Shown here: positions 1 through 6,090 of the stretch, one piece after another
How positions within the stretch are numbered: position 1 is the first letter of the stretch
How the letters are laid out: each line of letters begins with the position of its first letter
DNA from: Selenomonas sp.
Lineage (GTDB): Bacteria > Bacillota_C > Negativicutes > Selenomonadales > Selenomonadaceae
Assembly: GCF_024699275.1 (NCBI RefSeq)
Contig: NZ_JAILPX010000061.1
Span: forward strand, 1-11,229
Direction: 5' to 3'
Length of the DNA: 11,229 nucleotides
Notes under the pieces: model-generated
Seen by the model: only the letters and a program-made list of their open reading frames with translations
Told to the model about the DNA's origin: nothing
Database searches by the model: none
Translations under genes and position numbers: made by a program

Positions 1-1
1 T

Positions 2-12
2 TAAGGAGGTGA
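2..12 (+). promoter_or_regulatory. Strong ribosome binding site of acpP
   Basis: TAAGGAGGTGA is an almost full-length complement of the 16S rRNA anti-Shine-Dalgarno tail and lies 6-7 bases before the ATG at 19. This fits the very high expression expected of acyl carrier protein. The TAA at 2-4 could also be the stop codon of the upstream gene, but that gene is outside the window. Confidence 0.85.
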
Positions 13-18
13 AACTTC

Positions 19-246
19 ATGACTTTTGATAAAGTAAGAGAAATCGTTGTTGAGCAGTTAGGTGTTGAGGCTGACGAGGTTGCCCTCGAGTCCACTTTCA
101 TCGATGACCTGGGAGCTGACTCCCTGGATATTGTTGAGCTGATCATGGCTTTCGAAGAGGAATTCAACATTGAGATTCCGGACGAAGCTGCTGAGAAGAT
201 CAAGAGCGTTCAGGACGTAGTTACCTACATAGACCAGAACAAATAA
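19..246 (+). CDS. acpP: Acyl carrier protein
   Basis: Small acidic cytoplasmic carrier that holds growing fatty-acyl chains on a 4'-phosphopantetheine arm for all enzymes of type II fatty-acid synthesis. The 75-residue length is normal for the family. The signature GADSLD is present, with Ser35 as the site where the phosphopantetheinyl transferase attaches the arm. The surrounding acidic helix II ([13 protein letters not shown]) is the usual docking surface for partner enzymes. The ATG start has a near-perfect ribosome binding site. It lies upstream of a flavin-dependent reductase and fabF, the standard fab cluster neighbourhood, and is followed at once by a strong hairpin that could give acpP its own abundant short transcript. 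Identification is secure. Confidence 0.98.
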   Translation: MTFDKVREIVVEQLGVEADEVALESTFIDDLGADSLDIVELIMAFEEEFNIEIPDEAAEKIKSVQDVVTYIDQNK

Positions 247-268
247 GTTTGAGCGTCTTACCTGTTTG

Positions 269-301
269 AAAATCCCGTGAAACTTGTTTCGCGGGATTTT
301 T
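269..301 (+). terminator. Hairpin terminator/attenuator between acpP and the flavoprotein gene
   Basis: A 15-bp stem (269-283 with 286-300, one G-T wobble) has the two-base spacer TT, so in RNA it closes as a CTTG tetraloop, and ends in a run of five T. It starts 22 bases after the acpP stop. The AAAA...TTTT symmetry means it could act on either strand. Because the next fab gene starts only about 30 bases later and no promoter is evident, partial termination or RNA processing is more likely than a complete stop. That last step is inference. Confidence 0.8.
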
Positions 302-320
302 CAAGGTGGGTAAGCTGATT

Positions 321-335
321 GGAGGAGTAACATTG
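321..335 (+). promoter_or_regulatory. Ribosome binding site that fixes the TTG start of the flavoprotein gene
   Basis: GGAGGAG (321-327) lies 5 bases before TTG at 333. An in-frame GTG at 306 would give nine extra residues, but it sits against the foot of the upstream terminator hairpin with only AAGG overlapping it. The TTG is therefore the better start, and the family homology begins there too. Confidence 0.8.
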
Positions 336-1277
336 AAACTTCCAGAGCTGAAAATAGGCAATAAGATCGCCCGCGTTCCTATACAGCAGGGCGGTATGGC
401 GATTCGCTTGTCCACAGCCCGTCTGGCGGCAGCAGTTGCCAATGAGGGCGGTATCGGCCTCATTGCGGCATCCGGCATGAGCCATGACGAACTGCGTTAT
501 GAAATTAGGCTCGCACGTTCGCTTACGTCTGGTATAATTGGCATCAACATTATGGTGGCGGCCAACGACTTTGCCGAAGTGGTAAAGGTAGCTATCGATG
601 AGGGCATCGACCTCGTGGTAGCAGGCGCTGGTTTTTCCCGTGATATGTTTGGACTGGGGAAGGAATCCGGGACGCCAATCGTTCCCATCGTTTCTTCCGT
701 TAAATTAGCTAAAATTTCAGAGCGTCTTGGTGCTGCAGCTGTCGTTCTTGAGGGCAAAGAGGCTGGTGGTCATCTGGGAACGGATACTTCTGTTCGCGAT
801 TTGATTGCTGATGTCAGTGCTGCTGTCGAGATTCCGGTAATTGCTGCCGGTGGTGTGCTTCATGGCCAGGACATCGTTGATTTGATAAAGATGGGCGCAG
901 CAGGTGTCCAGATGGGTTCGCGGTTTGCAGCTTGCGAGGAAAGCAATGCAGCACCAGCCCTCAAAGAATATTATCTGAAATCTAAACCGGAGGATATTGT
1001 GGTCATTCATAGTCCTGTTGGCTTGCCAGGTCGTGCCGTGCGTACGCCTTTTTCAGCCAGGGTTATGGAAGGTCCTGTGCCGCCGACCCAGTGTGATGCC
1101 TGCCTGAAGGCGTGCAAGCACAATTTCTGTATCATTCGTGCCCTGACGCGGGCACAGCAGGGCGATGTGGAAACGGGATTGGTTTTCACTGGTGAATATA
1201 TGCCAAAGATTGACAAGATCATGTCCGTTCACGACATCTTTGGACAGCTCTTAGCGGAGGTTGAAGCTGCCCATTAA
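333..1277 (+). CDS. NAD(P)H-dependent flavin oxidoreductase, FabK/nitronate monooxygenase family; candidate enoyl-ACP reductase II
   Basis: FMN-dependent TIM-barrel protein of 314 residues. Family marks: PIQQGGM near the N-terminus (residues 16-22), EGKEAGGHLG (140-149) with His147 at the place of the active-site histidine of FabK, and the phosphate-binding stretch IAAGGV...GAAGVQMGSRF (170-198). In FabK these carry NADH-dependent reduction of enoyl-ACP, the last step of each elongation cycle; in nitronate monooxygenase a similar fold oxidises nitronates. Position between acpP and fabF favours the fatty-acid role. Unlike classical FabK, the C-terminal part carries a cysteine cluster C-x2-C-x3-C-x4-C (Cys254, 257, 261, 266), which I recall from related clostridial proteins. 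It may bind metal or an iron-sulfur cluster. Because a classical fabK could lie upstream of the window, I give no symbol. Start is TTG. Confidence 0.85.
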   Translation: MKLPELKIGNKIARVPIQQGGMAIRLSTARLAAAVANEGGIGLIAASGMSHDELRYEIRLARSLTSGIIGINIMVAANDFAEVVKVAIDEGIDLVVAGAGFSRDMFGLGKESGTPIVPIVSSVKLAKISERLGAAAVVLEGKEAGGHLGTDTSVRDLIADVSAAVEIPVIAAGGVLHGQDIVDLIKMGAAGVQMGSRFAACEESNAAPALKEYYLKSKPEDIVVIHSPVGLPGRAVRTPFSARVMEGPVPPTQCDACLKACKHNFCIIRALTRAQQGDVETGLVFTGEYMPKIDKIMSVHDIFGQLLAEVEAAH

Positions 1278-1320
1278 ATCGGAAACATCGCTATGGAGTA
1301 GATGAGAGGAGTTATCCATT

Positions 1321-2565
1321 TTGAGTAATCGCGTAGTTATTACCGGTGTAGGTGCCATTACCCCTATCGGTATCGGCAAGGATGAATTTTGGAAGGGCCT
1401 GATGGAAGGCCGTAACGGGATTGATAAGATCAGCCGTTTTGATGCATCGGAATTCACGGCTCAGATTGCTGGTGAGGTTAAGGATTTCGAGCCCACCCAG
1501 TATATCGATAAAAAAGAGTCCAAACGCATGGACCGCTATACGCAGTTTGCAGTAGCGGCAGCTGATTTGGCCATCAAGGATGCGTCCTTGGATTTGGAAA
1601 AGGAAAATCTCGACCGCATTGGTACTTTTATCGGTACGGGGATTGGCGGCATTGAGACCATGCATAGCCAGTATGAGAAGTTCTTTGCTAAAGGACCTTC
1701 CCGTATCAGCCCATTCTTTGTTCCCATGATGATTGCCAACATGGCTGCAGGTCAGGTGGCGATCACCTATAAACTGCATGGTCCTTCCAGCTGTACTGTG
1801 ACGGCCTGTGCTACGGGTTCCAACTGCATTGGTGATGCGTTCCGGGTAATTCAGCGCGGTGATGCGGATGTAATGGTAGCAGGGGGGACGGAAGCAGCCG
1901 TTTCTGAAGCTGCTGTAGCTGGTTTTGCTGCCATGAAGGCCCTTTGCATGGATCATAATGACGATCCTGCACATGCATCCCGTCCCTTTGACAAAAACCG
2001 CAGCGGTTTCGTTATGGGTGAGGGCGCAGGTCTGGTGGTTCTGGAAAGCCTTGACCATGCTAAGGCCCGCGGTGCGCATATCTATGCGGAAGTTGTGGGC
2101 TATGGTGCCAACTCCGATGCCTATCATATGACCAGTCCGGCGCCCCATGGTGAGTTCCAGGCTAAGTGCATGCAGCTGGCTCTCGATGATGCCGGCATGA
2201 AGGCTGAAGATGTGGATTATGTAAATGCCCATGGTACTTCTACGCACCTTAACGATCAGGGGGAAACGGAAGCCATCAAAGTTGTTTGGGGCGAAGCGGC
2301 TAAAGAAGTTTCTGTTTCCTCCATCAAATCCATGACTGGACATATGCTGGGGGCTGCTGGCGGTGTGGAAGCTATTGCTACGGCAATGGCTATCGAAAAC
2401 GATATGCTGCCGCCGACCATCAATTACGAAACTCCGGATGAAGGCCTGGATTTGGATTATGTACCCAATAAAGCAAAGGCGAAAAAGGTTCGCGCTGCGA
2501 TGTCCAATTCCTTTGGTTTCGGTGGTCATAATGCCTGCCTGCTGTTGAAGAAATTCGCAGAATAA
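1321..2565 (+). CDS. fabF: 3-oxoacyl-[acyl-carrier-protein] synthase II
   Basis: Condensing enzyme that joins malonyl-ACP to an acyl-ACP with loss of CO2, elongating the fatty-acid chain in the cytoplasm. It is 414 residues, the usual FabF length, with the thiolase fold. The catalytic triad is visible: Cys163 in TACATGS, His304 in NAHGTST and His341 in TGHMLG, nearly the numbering of E. coli FabF (163, 303, 340). The C-terminal SFGFGGHN glycine loop is also present. Start is TTG at 1321, with GAGGAG ending at 1311 and a 9-base gap. It sits 43 bases after the flavoprotein gene and 14 bases before rnc, so all three are probably co-transcribed. FabF rather than FabB is indicated by length, the residue pattern and the acpP neighbour. 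Confidence 0.97.
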   Translation: MSNRVVITGVGAITPIGIGKDEFWKGLMEGRNGIDKISRFDASEFTAQIAGEVKDFEPTQYIDKKESKRMDRYTQFAVAAADLAIKDASLDLEKENLDRIGTFIGTGIGGIETMHSQYEKFFAKGPSRISPFFVPMMIANMAAGQVAITYKLHGPSSCTVTACATGSNCIGDAFRVIQRGDADVMVAGGTEAAVSEAAVAGFAAMKALCMDHNDDPAHASRPFDKNRSGFVMGEGAGLVVLESLDHAKARGAHIYAEVVGYGANSDAYHMTSPAPHGEFQAKCMQLALDDAGMKAEDVDYVNAHGTSTHLNDQGETEAIKVVWGEAAKEVSVSSIKSMTGHMLGAAGGVEAIATAMAIENDMLPPTINYETPDEGLDLDYVPNKAKAKKVRAAMSNSFGFGGHNACLLLKKFAE

Positions 2566-2579
2566 GGGAGTTAAGGACG

Positions 2580-3302
2580 ATGGGAGAGAAACTGTCGGCA
2601 AAGCGTATAGAAGAATTACAGGAACTTTCTGCCCGGTTGGGGGTAGAGTTCAAGGATATGAGCCTGCTTCAGCAGGCGCTGATTCATTCTTCCTATGCGA
2701 ATGAAGCCAAGAAGAAGAACATCGTCCATAATGAACGTCTTGAATTTTTAGGAGATGCGGTGCTAGAGCTTGCCTCTAGCACCTATCTTTATATGCACTT
2801 TCCGCAAATGCCTGAAGGTCAGCTGACCAAGATCCGGGCCAGTATTGTTTGCTCGACTAGTCTTGCGGAACTTGCCCGAGGACTTCATTTGGGCGAATAT
2901 TTACTCCTCGGCCACGGTGAGGAAATGAGTGGCGGCCGGGACCGGCAAACCAATCTGGAAGATGTTTTTGAAGCCGTTATCGGTGCAATCTATCTTGATC
3001 AGGGCTGGGAAATTGCCAAGGATTATGTGATTCGTCAGCTCATGCCGCTTTTTGTGCAGGTGCAACAGGGAGCAATCTTGAAAGACTATAAGACCATTTT
3101 ACAGGAAGTTGTCTATCAGGAGGCACAGCAGACGGTAAGTTATGAGCTGGTGAGTACCTCGGGACCTGACCATGATAAGATATTTACCTTCAACGTGCGG
3201 ATTACGGGGAAGGTCATGGGTACAGGTACCGGACACAGCAAGAAAGAGGCAGAGCAAAAAGCAGCCCGGCAGGCCCTGGAGAAATTAATGCCTCAGAAGT
3301 AG
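2580..3302 (+). CDS. rnc: Ribonuclease III
   Basis: Cytoplasmic double-strand-specific endoribonuclease that matures rRNA and cuts structured mRNAs, working as a dimer with Mg2+. It is 240 residues in two parts. The N-terminal RNase III domain has the signature HNERLEFLGDA (50-60), with acidic residues Glu52, Glu55 and Asp59, and a second set, Asp128 and Glu131, in EDVFEAVIGAIYLD. The C-terminal dsRNA-binding domain runs from about 169 to 238 and ends with the typical HSKKEAEQKAARQAL helix. ATG start with AAGGA 2 bases upstream, or GGGAG further back. The link fabF-rnc is common in Firmicutes. A perfect hairpin lies inside the coding region at 2759-2783. All catalytic residues are present, so it should be active. 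Confidence 0.97.
   Translation: MGEKLSAKRIEELQELSARLGVEFKDMSLLQQALIHSSYANEAKKKNIVHNERLEFLGDAVLELASSTYLYMHFPQMPEGQLTKIRASIVCSTSLAELARGLHLGEYLLLGHGEEMSGGRDRQTNLEDVFEAVIGAIYLDQGWEIAKDYVIRQLMPLFVQVQQGAILKDYKTILQEVVYQEAQQTVSYELVSTSGPDHDKIFTFNVRITGKVMGTGTGHSKKEAEQKAARQALEKLMPQK
2759..2783 (+). repeat. Perfect 10-bp inverted repeat inside rnc
   Basis: GGTGCTAGAG (2759-2768) and CTCTAGCACC (2774-2783) are exact reverse complements separated by five bases (CTTGC). The mRNA would form a stable hairpin about 180 bases into rnc, just after the codons of the first catalytic motif. One codon used is CTA. It has no T-run, so it is not a terminator. Function is unknown. Confidence 0.7.
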
Positions 3303-3347
3303 AATGTACAAGTCTTTTCCTAAGGGAAGGTTTACAGGAGGGATATT

Positions 3348-4154
3348 ATGCGAAAGTTGGTTATCTTAGGTACTGGCTTTGCCATGGCCACGAAATGTTT
3401 CAATACCTGTTTCTTTTTGGAATTAGAGGATGGCAGCTTGTTTCTCACGGATGCCGGTGGCGGTAATGGTATTCTGCGTCAGCTGGAGGTGACGAATTTT
3501 GATTACAACAAATGTCATCACATGTTTGTTACCCATGGTCATACGGATCACGTGCTGGGGGTAGTCTGGATTATCCGCAAGGTGGCAGACCTCATGAACA
3601 AAGGAAAATTTGCGGGTAAGTTTCATATCTATTGCCATGATGTGGTTAAGGATATGCTGGAGAAGATGTCTGCCATGACCCTTAAGAAGAAAGATTTTGC
3701 CCGGGTGGGAACGGATATTATCCTGCAGGAAGTCAAGGATGGGGAATGTCTGGAATTACCCCAGTTCCAGATGACCGCTTTTGATATCATGTCCACCAAA
3801 GCCAAGCAGTTCGGCTATATGTTACGCTTTGCTGATGGCTTGAAGTTCACCTGCCTGGGGGATGAACCCTATAACGAACATGCCCGTTCCTATGCGGAGA
3901 AAGCCGACTGGCTGCTGGCCGAGGCATTCTGTCAGTATAAGGACAGAGATATTTTCAAGCCCTATGAGAAAAATCATAGTACCGTCAAAGAGGCCAGTGA
4001 ACTGGCTGAGGAATTAGCGGTGAAGAATCTCGTGCTCTATCATACGGAAGACAAGCACATTGCCACTCGTAAGGCTGATTATACCCTGGAAGCTAAGCAG
4101 TATTATCATGGAAATATTTTTGTGCCCGATGATTTGGATGTAATGGAACTCTAA
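3348..4154 (+). CDS. RNase Z-like metallo-beta-lactamase-fold hydrolase with an altered metal site
   Basis: Cytoplasmic protein of 268 residues with the metallo-beta-lactamase fold, closest by eye to the ribonuclease Z branch. It has the N-terminal LGTG strand (7-10), motif II THGHTDH (62-68) giving His63, His65, Asp67 and His68, Asp172 in LGDEP, the HST motif (His210) with the following helix as in RNase Z, and His232 in YHTED. The histidine normally found between motif II and the motif IV aspartate (His140 in B. subtilis RNase Z, as I recall it) is missing: the matching stretch has Met148-Ser149-Thr150. The exosite arm of RNase Z is also absent. It is therefore unlikely to be the housekeeping tRNA 3' processing enzyme; the substrate is unknown. 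ATG start with AGGAGG 6 bases upstream. It follows rnc by 45 bases and ends at a bidirectional terminator. Confidence 0.88.
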   Translation: MRKLVILGTGFAMATKCFNTCFFLELEDGSLFLTDAGGGNGILRQLEVTNFDYNKCHHMFVTHGHTDHVLGVVWIIRKVADLMNKGKFAGKFHIYCHDVVKDMLEKMSAMTLKKKDFARVGTDIILQEVKDGECLELPQFQMTAFDIMSTKAKQFGYMLRFADGLKFTCLGDEPYNEHARSYAEKADWLLAEAFCQYKDRDIFKPYEKNHSTVKEASELAEELAVKNLVLYHTEDKHIATRKADYTLEAKQYYHGNIFVPDDLDVMEL

Positions 4155-4179
4155 AAGGGAACATGCGGGAGCAAAATAG

Positions 4180-4229
4180 AAAAAACCGGAGTAATCTTTG
4201 ACAAGAGCAAAGATTACTCCGGGTTTTTT
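4180..4229. terminator. Bidirectional terminator between convergent genes
   Basis: A perfect 15-bp stem (4186-4200 with 4208-4222) has a 7-base loop, flanked by six A on the left and, after one unpaired G, six T on the right. It lies between the plus-strand hydrolase and the minus-strand marR, both of which end beside it, so it can stop transcription from both sides. Confidence 0.93.
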
Positions 4230-4248
4230 ATGGGTTAACAGGTTGTAA

Positions 4249-4689
4249 TCATTGTAGAGAAAACATCTTGTTAATCAATTCGTAATAGCGGCGCAGAACC
4301 CTGGATAATTCATTTTTTTCTGGTTGGGATAGCTTTTGTGCGTGACTATCGAAGCGCTGGCGGAAGATTTCCAGGTGATTTTCCAGTAATTTCGTGCCCT
4401 TTTGACTGATGGTGATGACGATGCGGCGGCGATCCTGGGAATCGGTTTCTTTGCTTACATAACCGGCAGAAACCAATTTATCGATGATATTGGTCATTTG
4501 CTGCTTGGAGACATTAAGCTGGCGGCTGATATCGGTAATCGCCATACCTTCCGTGTCCGATATGGCACATAACACACCGAATTGATTGAGGGGAAGGGGA
4601 ACCTGAGCCTGCCGGCCAAATTTATTATGCAAGAGCACCATGATTTCCACGAATTGTTGGGATAAACTGGGCTGTGTTTGGGATTCCAT
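4249..4689 (-). CDS. MarR-family transcriptional repressor, probable regulator of the adjacent RND pump
   Basis: A 146-residue winged helix-turn-helix protein. The HTH covers about residues 51-75 (ITDISRQLNVSKQQMTNIIDK), and the wing about 80-97 contains the family-typical DRR element (Asp86-Arg87-Arg88). Flanking helices at both ends form the dimer interface. MarR proteins bind palindromes as dimers and leave DNA when they meet small phenolic or hydrophobic ligands or are oxidised; a single cysteine, Cys41, is present. It is divergent from the efflux operon, and the shared 174-base gap holds a perfect palindrome overlapping its own probable -35 box, so self-repression and pump control are likely (inference). 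The ATG start has AAGGAG 7 bases upstream. The exact ligand cannot be told from sequence. Confidence 0.93.
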   Translation of the reverse strand: MESQTQPSLSQQFVEIMVLLHNKFGRQAQVPLPLNQFGVLCAISDTEGMAITDISRQLNVSKQQMTNIIDKLVSAGYVSKETDSQDRRRIVITISQKGTKLLENHLEIFRQRFDSHAQKLSQPEKNELSRVLRRYYELINKMFSLQ

Positions 4690-4696
4690 GATAAAA

Positions 4697-4702
4697 CTCC
4701 TT
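4697..4702 (-). promoter_or_regulatory. Ribosome binding site of marR
   Basis: Minus-strand AAGGAG lies 7 bases before the ATG that begins at 4689, supporting that start. Confidence 0.8.
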
Positions 4703-4708
4703 TATTTC

Positions 4709-4735
4709 TTGACTTTTACATGAATATAATATACT
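4709..4735 (+). promoter_or_regulatory. Possible promoter of the RND efflux operon
   Basis: On the plus strand, TTGACT (4709-4714) and TATACT (4730-4735) each match consensus at 5/6, but the spacer is only 15 bases, shorter than usual. Transcription would start around 4742, right at the palindrome, which could then act as a roadblock operator. Other weak combinations further downstream exist, so this is tentative. Confidence 0.35.
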
Positions 4736-4756
4736 ATAGATAACACAAATAGTAAA
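4728..4756 (-). promoter_or_regulatory. Probable sigma-70 type promoter of marR
   Basis: On the minus strand, TTTACT (4751-4756) is followed after 17 bases by TATATT (4728-4733), giving 4/6 and 5/6 matches to the -35 and -10 consensus. The -35 box lies within the left arm of the palindrome at 4747-4772, so repressor binding there would block RNA polymerase. Confidence 0.6.
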
Positions 4757-4772
4757 CATTTATTTACTATTT
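4747..4772. promoter_or_regulatory. Probable MarR operator (perfect palindrome)
   Basis: AAATAGTAAA (4747-4756) and TTTACTATTT (4763-4772) are exact inverted copies around a six-base centre. Size and placement fit a MarR dimer site. It lies between marR and the pump genes and covers the probable marR -35 box. Confidence 0.72.
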
Positions 4773-4799
4773 TGACTGAAAGTAGAAAATGAATGTTGT

Positions 4800-4842
4800 C
4801 ATAAACACACAGGGGAGCAGTATGCTCTTTTTTATGTTTATG
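4800..4842 (+). other. Stem-loop in the leader of the efflux operon
   Basis: The outer arms CATAAACA (4800-4807) and TGTTTATG (4835-4842) pair perfectly. Inside, GAGCA (4815-4819) pairs with TGCTC (4823-4827) around a three-base loop, extendable by G-U pairs, and is followed by six T (4828-4833). The inner part resembles a weak intrinsic terminator upstream of the adaptor gene. The ribosome binding site (4848-4855) is outside the stem. Confidence 0.45.
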
Positions 4843-4863
4843 TGCTAAAAGGAGGTTCATCAA

Positions 4864-6075
4864 TTGTTTTTGCCAAAGAACAAGAAAACAAGGGCATTAC
4901 TGATTGGCGTGTCTTTGGCTGTTTCTGCTAGTTTCGTGGTGGTTGGCTGCGGCAATCAGCAGAAGCAGGCTCAGTCGCAGGGAGCCCAGGTCAAGGCGAT
5001 GCAGGTCATTCAGCAGGATACGCCATTGACCAGTGAGTTTGCAGGTCAGATCGTGGGCAAGGACGAGGTAAAAGTGCAGTCCAAAGTGTCTGGCAATGTG
5101 GTGGAAAAATACGTGAAGGGCGGTCAGTGGGTTGAAGCCGGCCAGCCGTTATACCGTATTGATGACCGGCAGTACCGGTCAGCCGTATGGCAGGCTCAGG
5201 CCAATTATGCCCAAGCCCAGGCCACATTAGGCAATGCGCAGAACGATTTGGGACGCTATGAACAGCTGGTACAATCCAATGCGATTTCCCGGCAGACCTA
5301 TGACAATCAGCTGTCGACAGTAAATGCCTATCAGGCAGCAGCAGATGCTGCTCATGCGCTGCTGATCAAAGCCCAGCAGGATCTGGCGGATACTACGATT
5401 TATGCGCCCATGAGCGGTCAGCTGGCTGTAGATGATGTGGCTGTAGGGACCTTTGCCACTGCAGGTTCGACTGGTCTTGTGACCATTGGTTCTGCCAATC
5501 CTGTGTATGCGCAGTTTAATGTATCGGAAACGGATTATATCGATTACATGAATACGGCTATGCAGGGGGGGAATCAGGATAATATCGTGGTCAATATTAC
5601 CCTTTCTGATGGTACGGAATATCCACTGAATGGTAAGATTGTTGAACAGGATAGAGCTCTTTCGAGCAATACAGGAACATTGACCTTTAAGGCCTTGTTT
5701 GATAATCCCAATGGGATGCTCATGCCGGGGATGTTTGCCCGGGTACGCCTGTCGGGACAGTCTATCCCCAATGCAATCCTGGTGCCGCAGCGTGCTGTGC
5801 AGCAGCTGCTGGGCAAATCCTTTGTCATGGTGGTAAATGGCGATGGAAAGTCTGAAGCGCGTAATGTGACATTGGGAGAAAAGGTGGGCAGCTACTATGT
5901 CATCAAGGAGGGCCTGACCGCCGCCGATGTAGTCGTAGTGGAAGGGCTGTCCAATCTGCAGGAGGGTATGCCGCTTAATGTTACCATGGTAACTGCAGAT
6001 GATATGGGCTTCTCTATGATTACGGATATGACCAAATTTGATTCTAATGCAATCAGTGGGGATTCAGCTAAGTAA
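4864..6075 (+). CDS. RND efflux periplasmic adaptor (membrane fusion) lipoprotein, AcrA/MexA type
   Basis: Adaptor that links an RND pump to an outer-membrane channel across the periplasm. It is 403 residues. The signal peptide ends in lipobox VVGC with Cys29 as the lipidation site. Two lipoyl half-motifs lie at about 67-99 and 177-210, flanking an alpha-helical hairpin (about 101-176) rich in Gln and Ala that contacts the channel. Beta-barrel and membrane-proximal domains follow, with the familiar GMLMPGMFARVRL and LVPQRAV stretches. Start is TTG, 8 bases after AAAAGGAGG (4847-4855). The pump gene begins 12 bases after the stop, and its ribosome binding site overlaps this stop codon, so translation is probably coupled. 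Substrates cannot be deduced; a divergent MarR gene suggests induction by small toxic molecules. Confidence 0.95.
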   Translation: MFLPKNKKTRALLIGVSLAVSASFVVVGCGNQQKQAQSQGAQVKAMQVIQQDTPLTSEFAGQIVGKDEVKVQSKVSGNVVEKYVKGGQWVEAGQPLYRIDDRQYRSAVWQAQANYAQAQATLGNAQNDLGRYEQLVQSNAISRQTYDNQLSTVNAYQAAADAAHALLIKAQQDLADTTIYAPMSGQLAVDDVAVGTFATAGSTGLVTIGSANPVYAQFNVSETDYIDYMNTAMQGGNQDNIVVNITLSDGTEYPLNGKIVEQDRALSSNTGTLTFKALFDNPNGMLMPGMFARVRLSGQSIPNAILVPQRAVQQLLGKSFVMVVNGDGKSEARNVTLGEKVGSYYVIKEGLTAADVVVVEGLSNLQEGMPLNVTMVTADDMGFSMITDMTKFDSNAISGDSAK

Positions 6076-6090
6076 GGAGGCGGTAATTTG
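6074..6090 (+). promoter_or_regulatory. Ribosome binding site overlapping the adaptor stop codon; sets the TTG start of the pump
   Basis: AAGGAGG (6074-6080) begins inside the TAA stop of the adaptor gene and lies 7 bases before TTG at 6088, an arrangement favouring coupled translation of the two pump parts. Confidence 0.8.

Noticed and set aside
306..332. N-terminal extension of the flavoprotein from a GTG at 306
   Set aside because: No separate ribosome binding site; it abuts the terminator hairpin, while a good GGAGGAG precedes the TTG at 333.
1312..2601. Long open frame (429 codons) on the minus strand opposite fabF
   Set aside because: It mirrors a highly conserved, certain gene almost end to end, has no recognisable domains, and its residues look like antisense translation; a by-product of codon bias in fabF.
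4725..4730. Perfect TATAAT on the plus strand as -10 of the efflux promoter
   Set aside because: No -35 element at 16-18 bases upstream (TTATTT there); the better pair, though with a short spacer, is TTGACT/TATACT.
5163..5181. 7-bp inverted repeat TGACCGG/CCGGTCA inside the adaptor gene
   Set aside because: Short, within the conserved lipoyl-coil junction coding sequence, and easily explained by codon choice.
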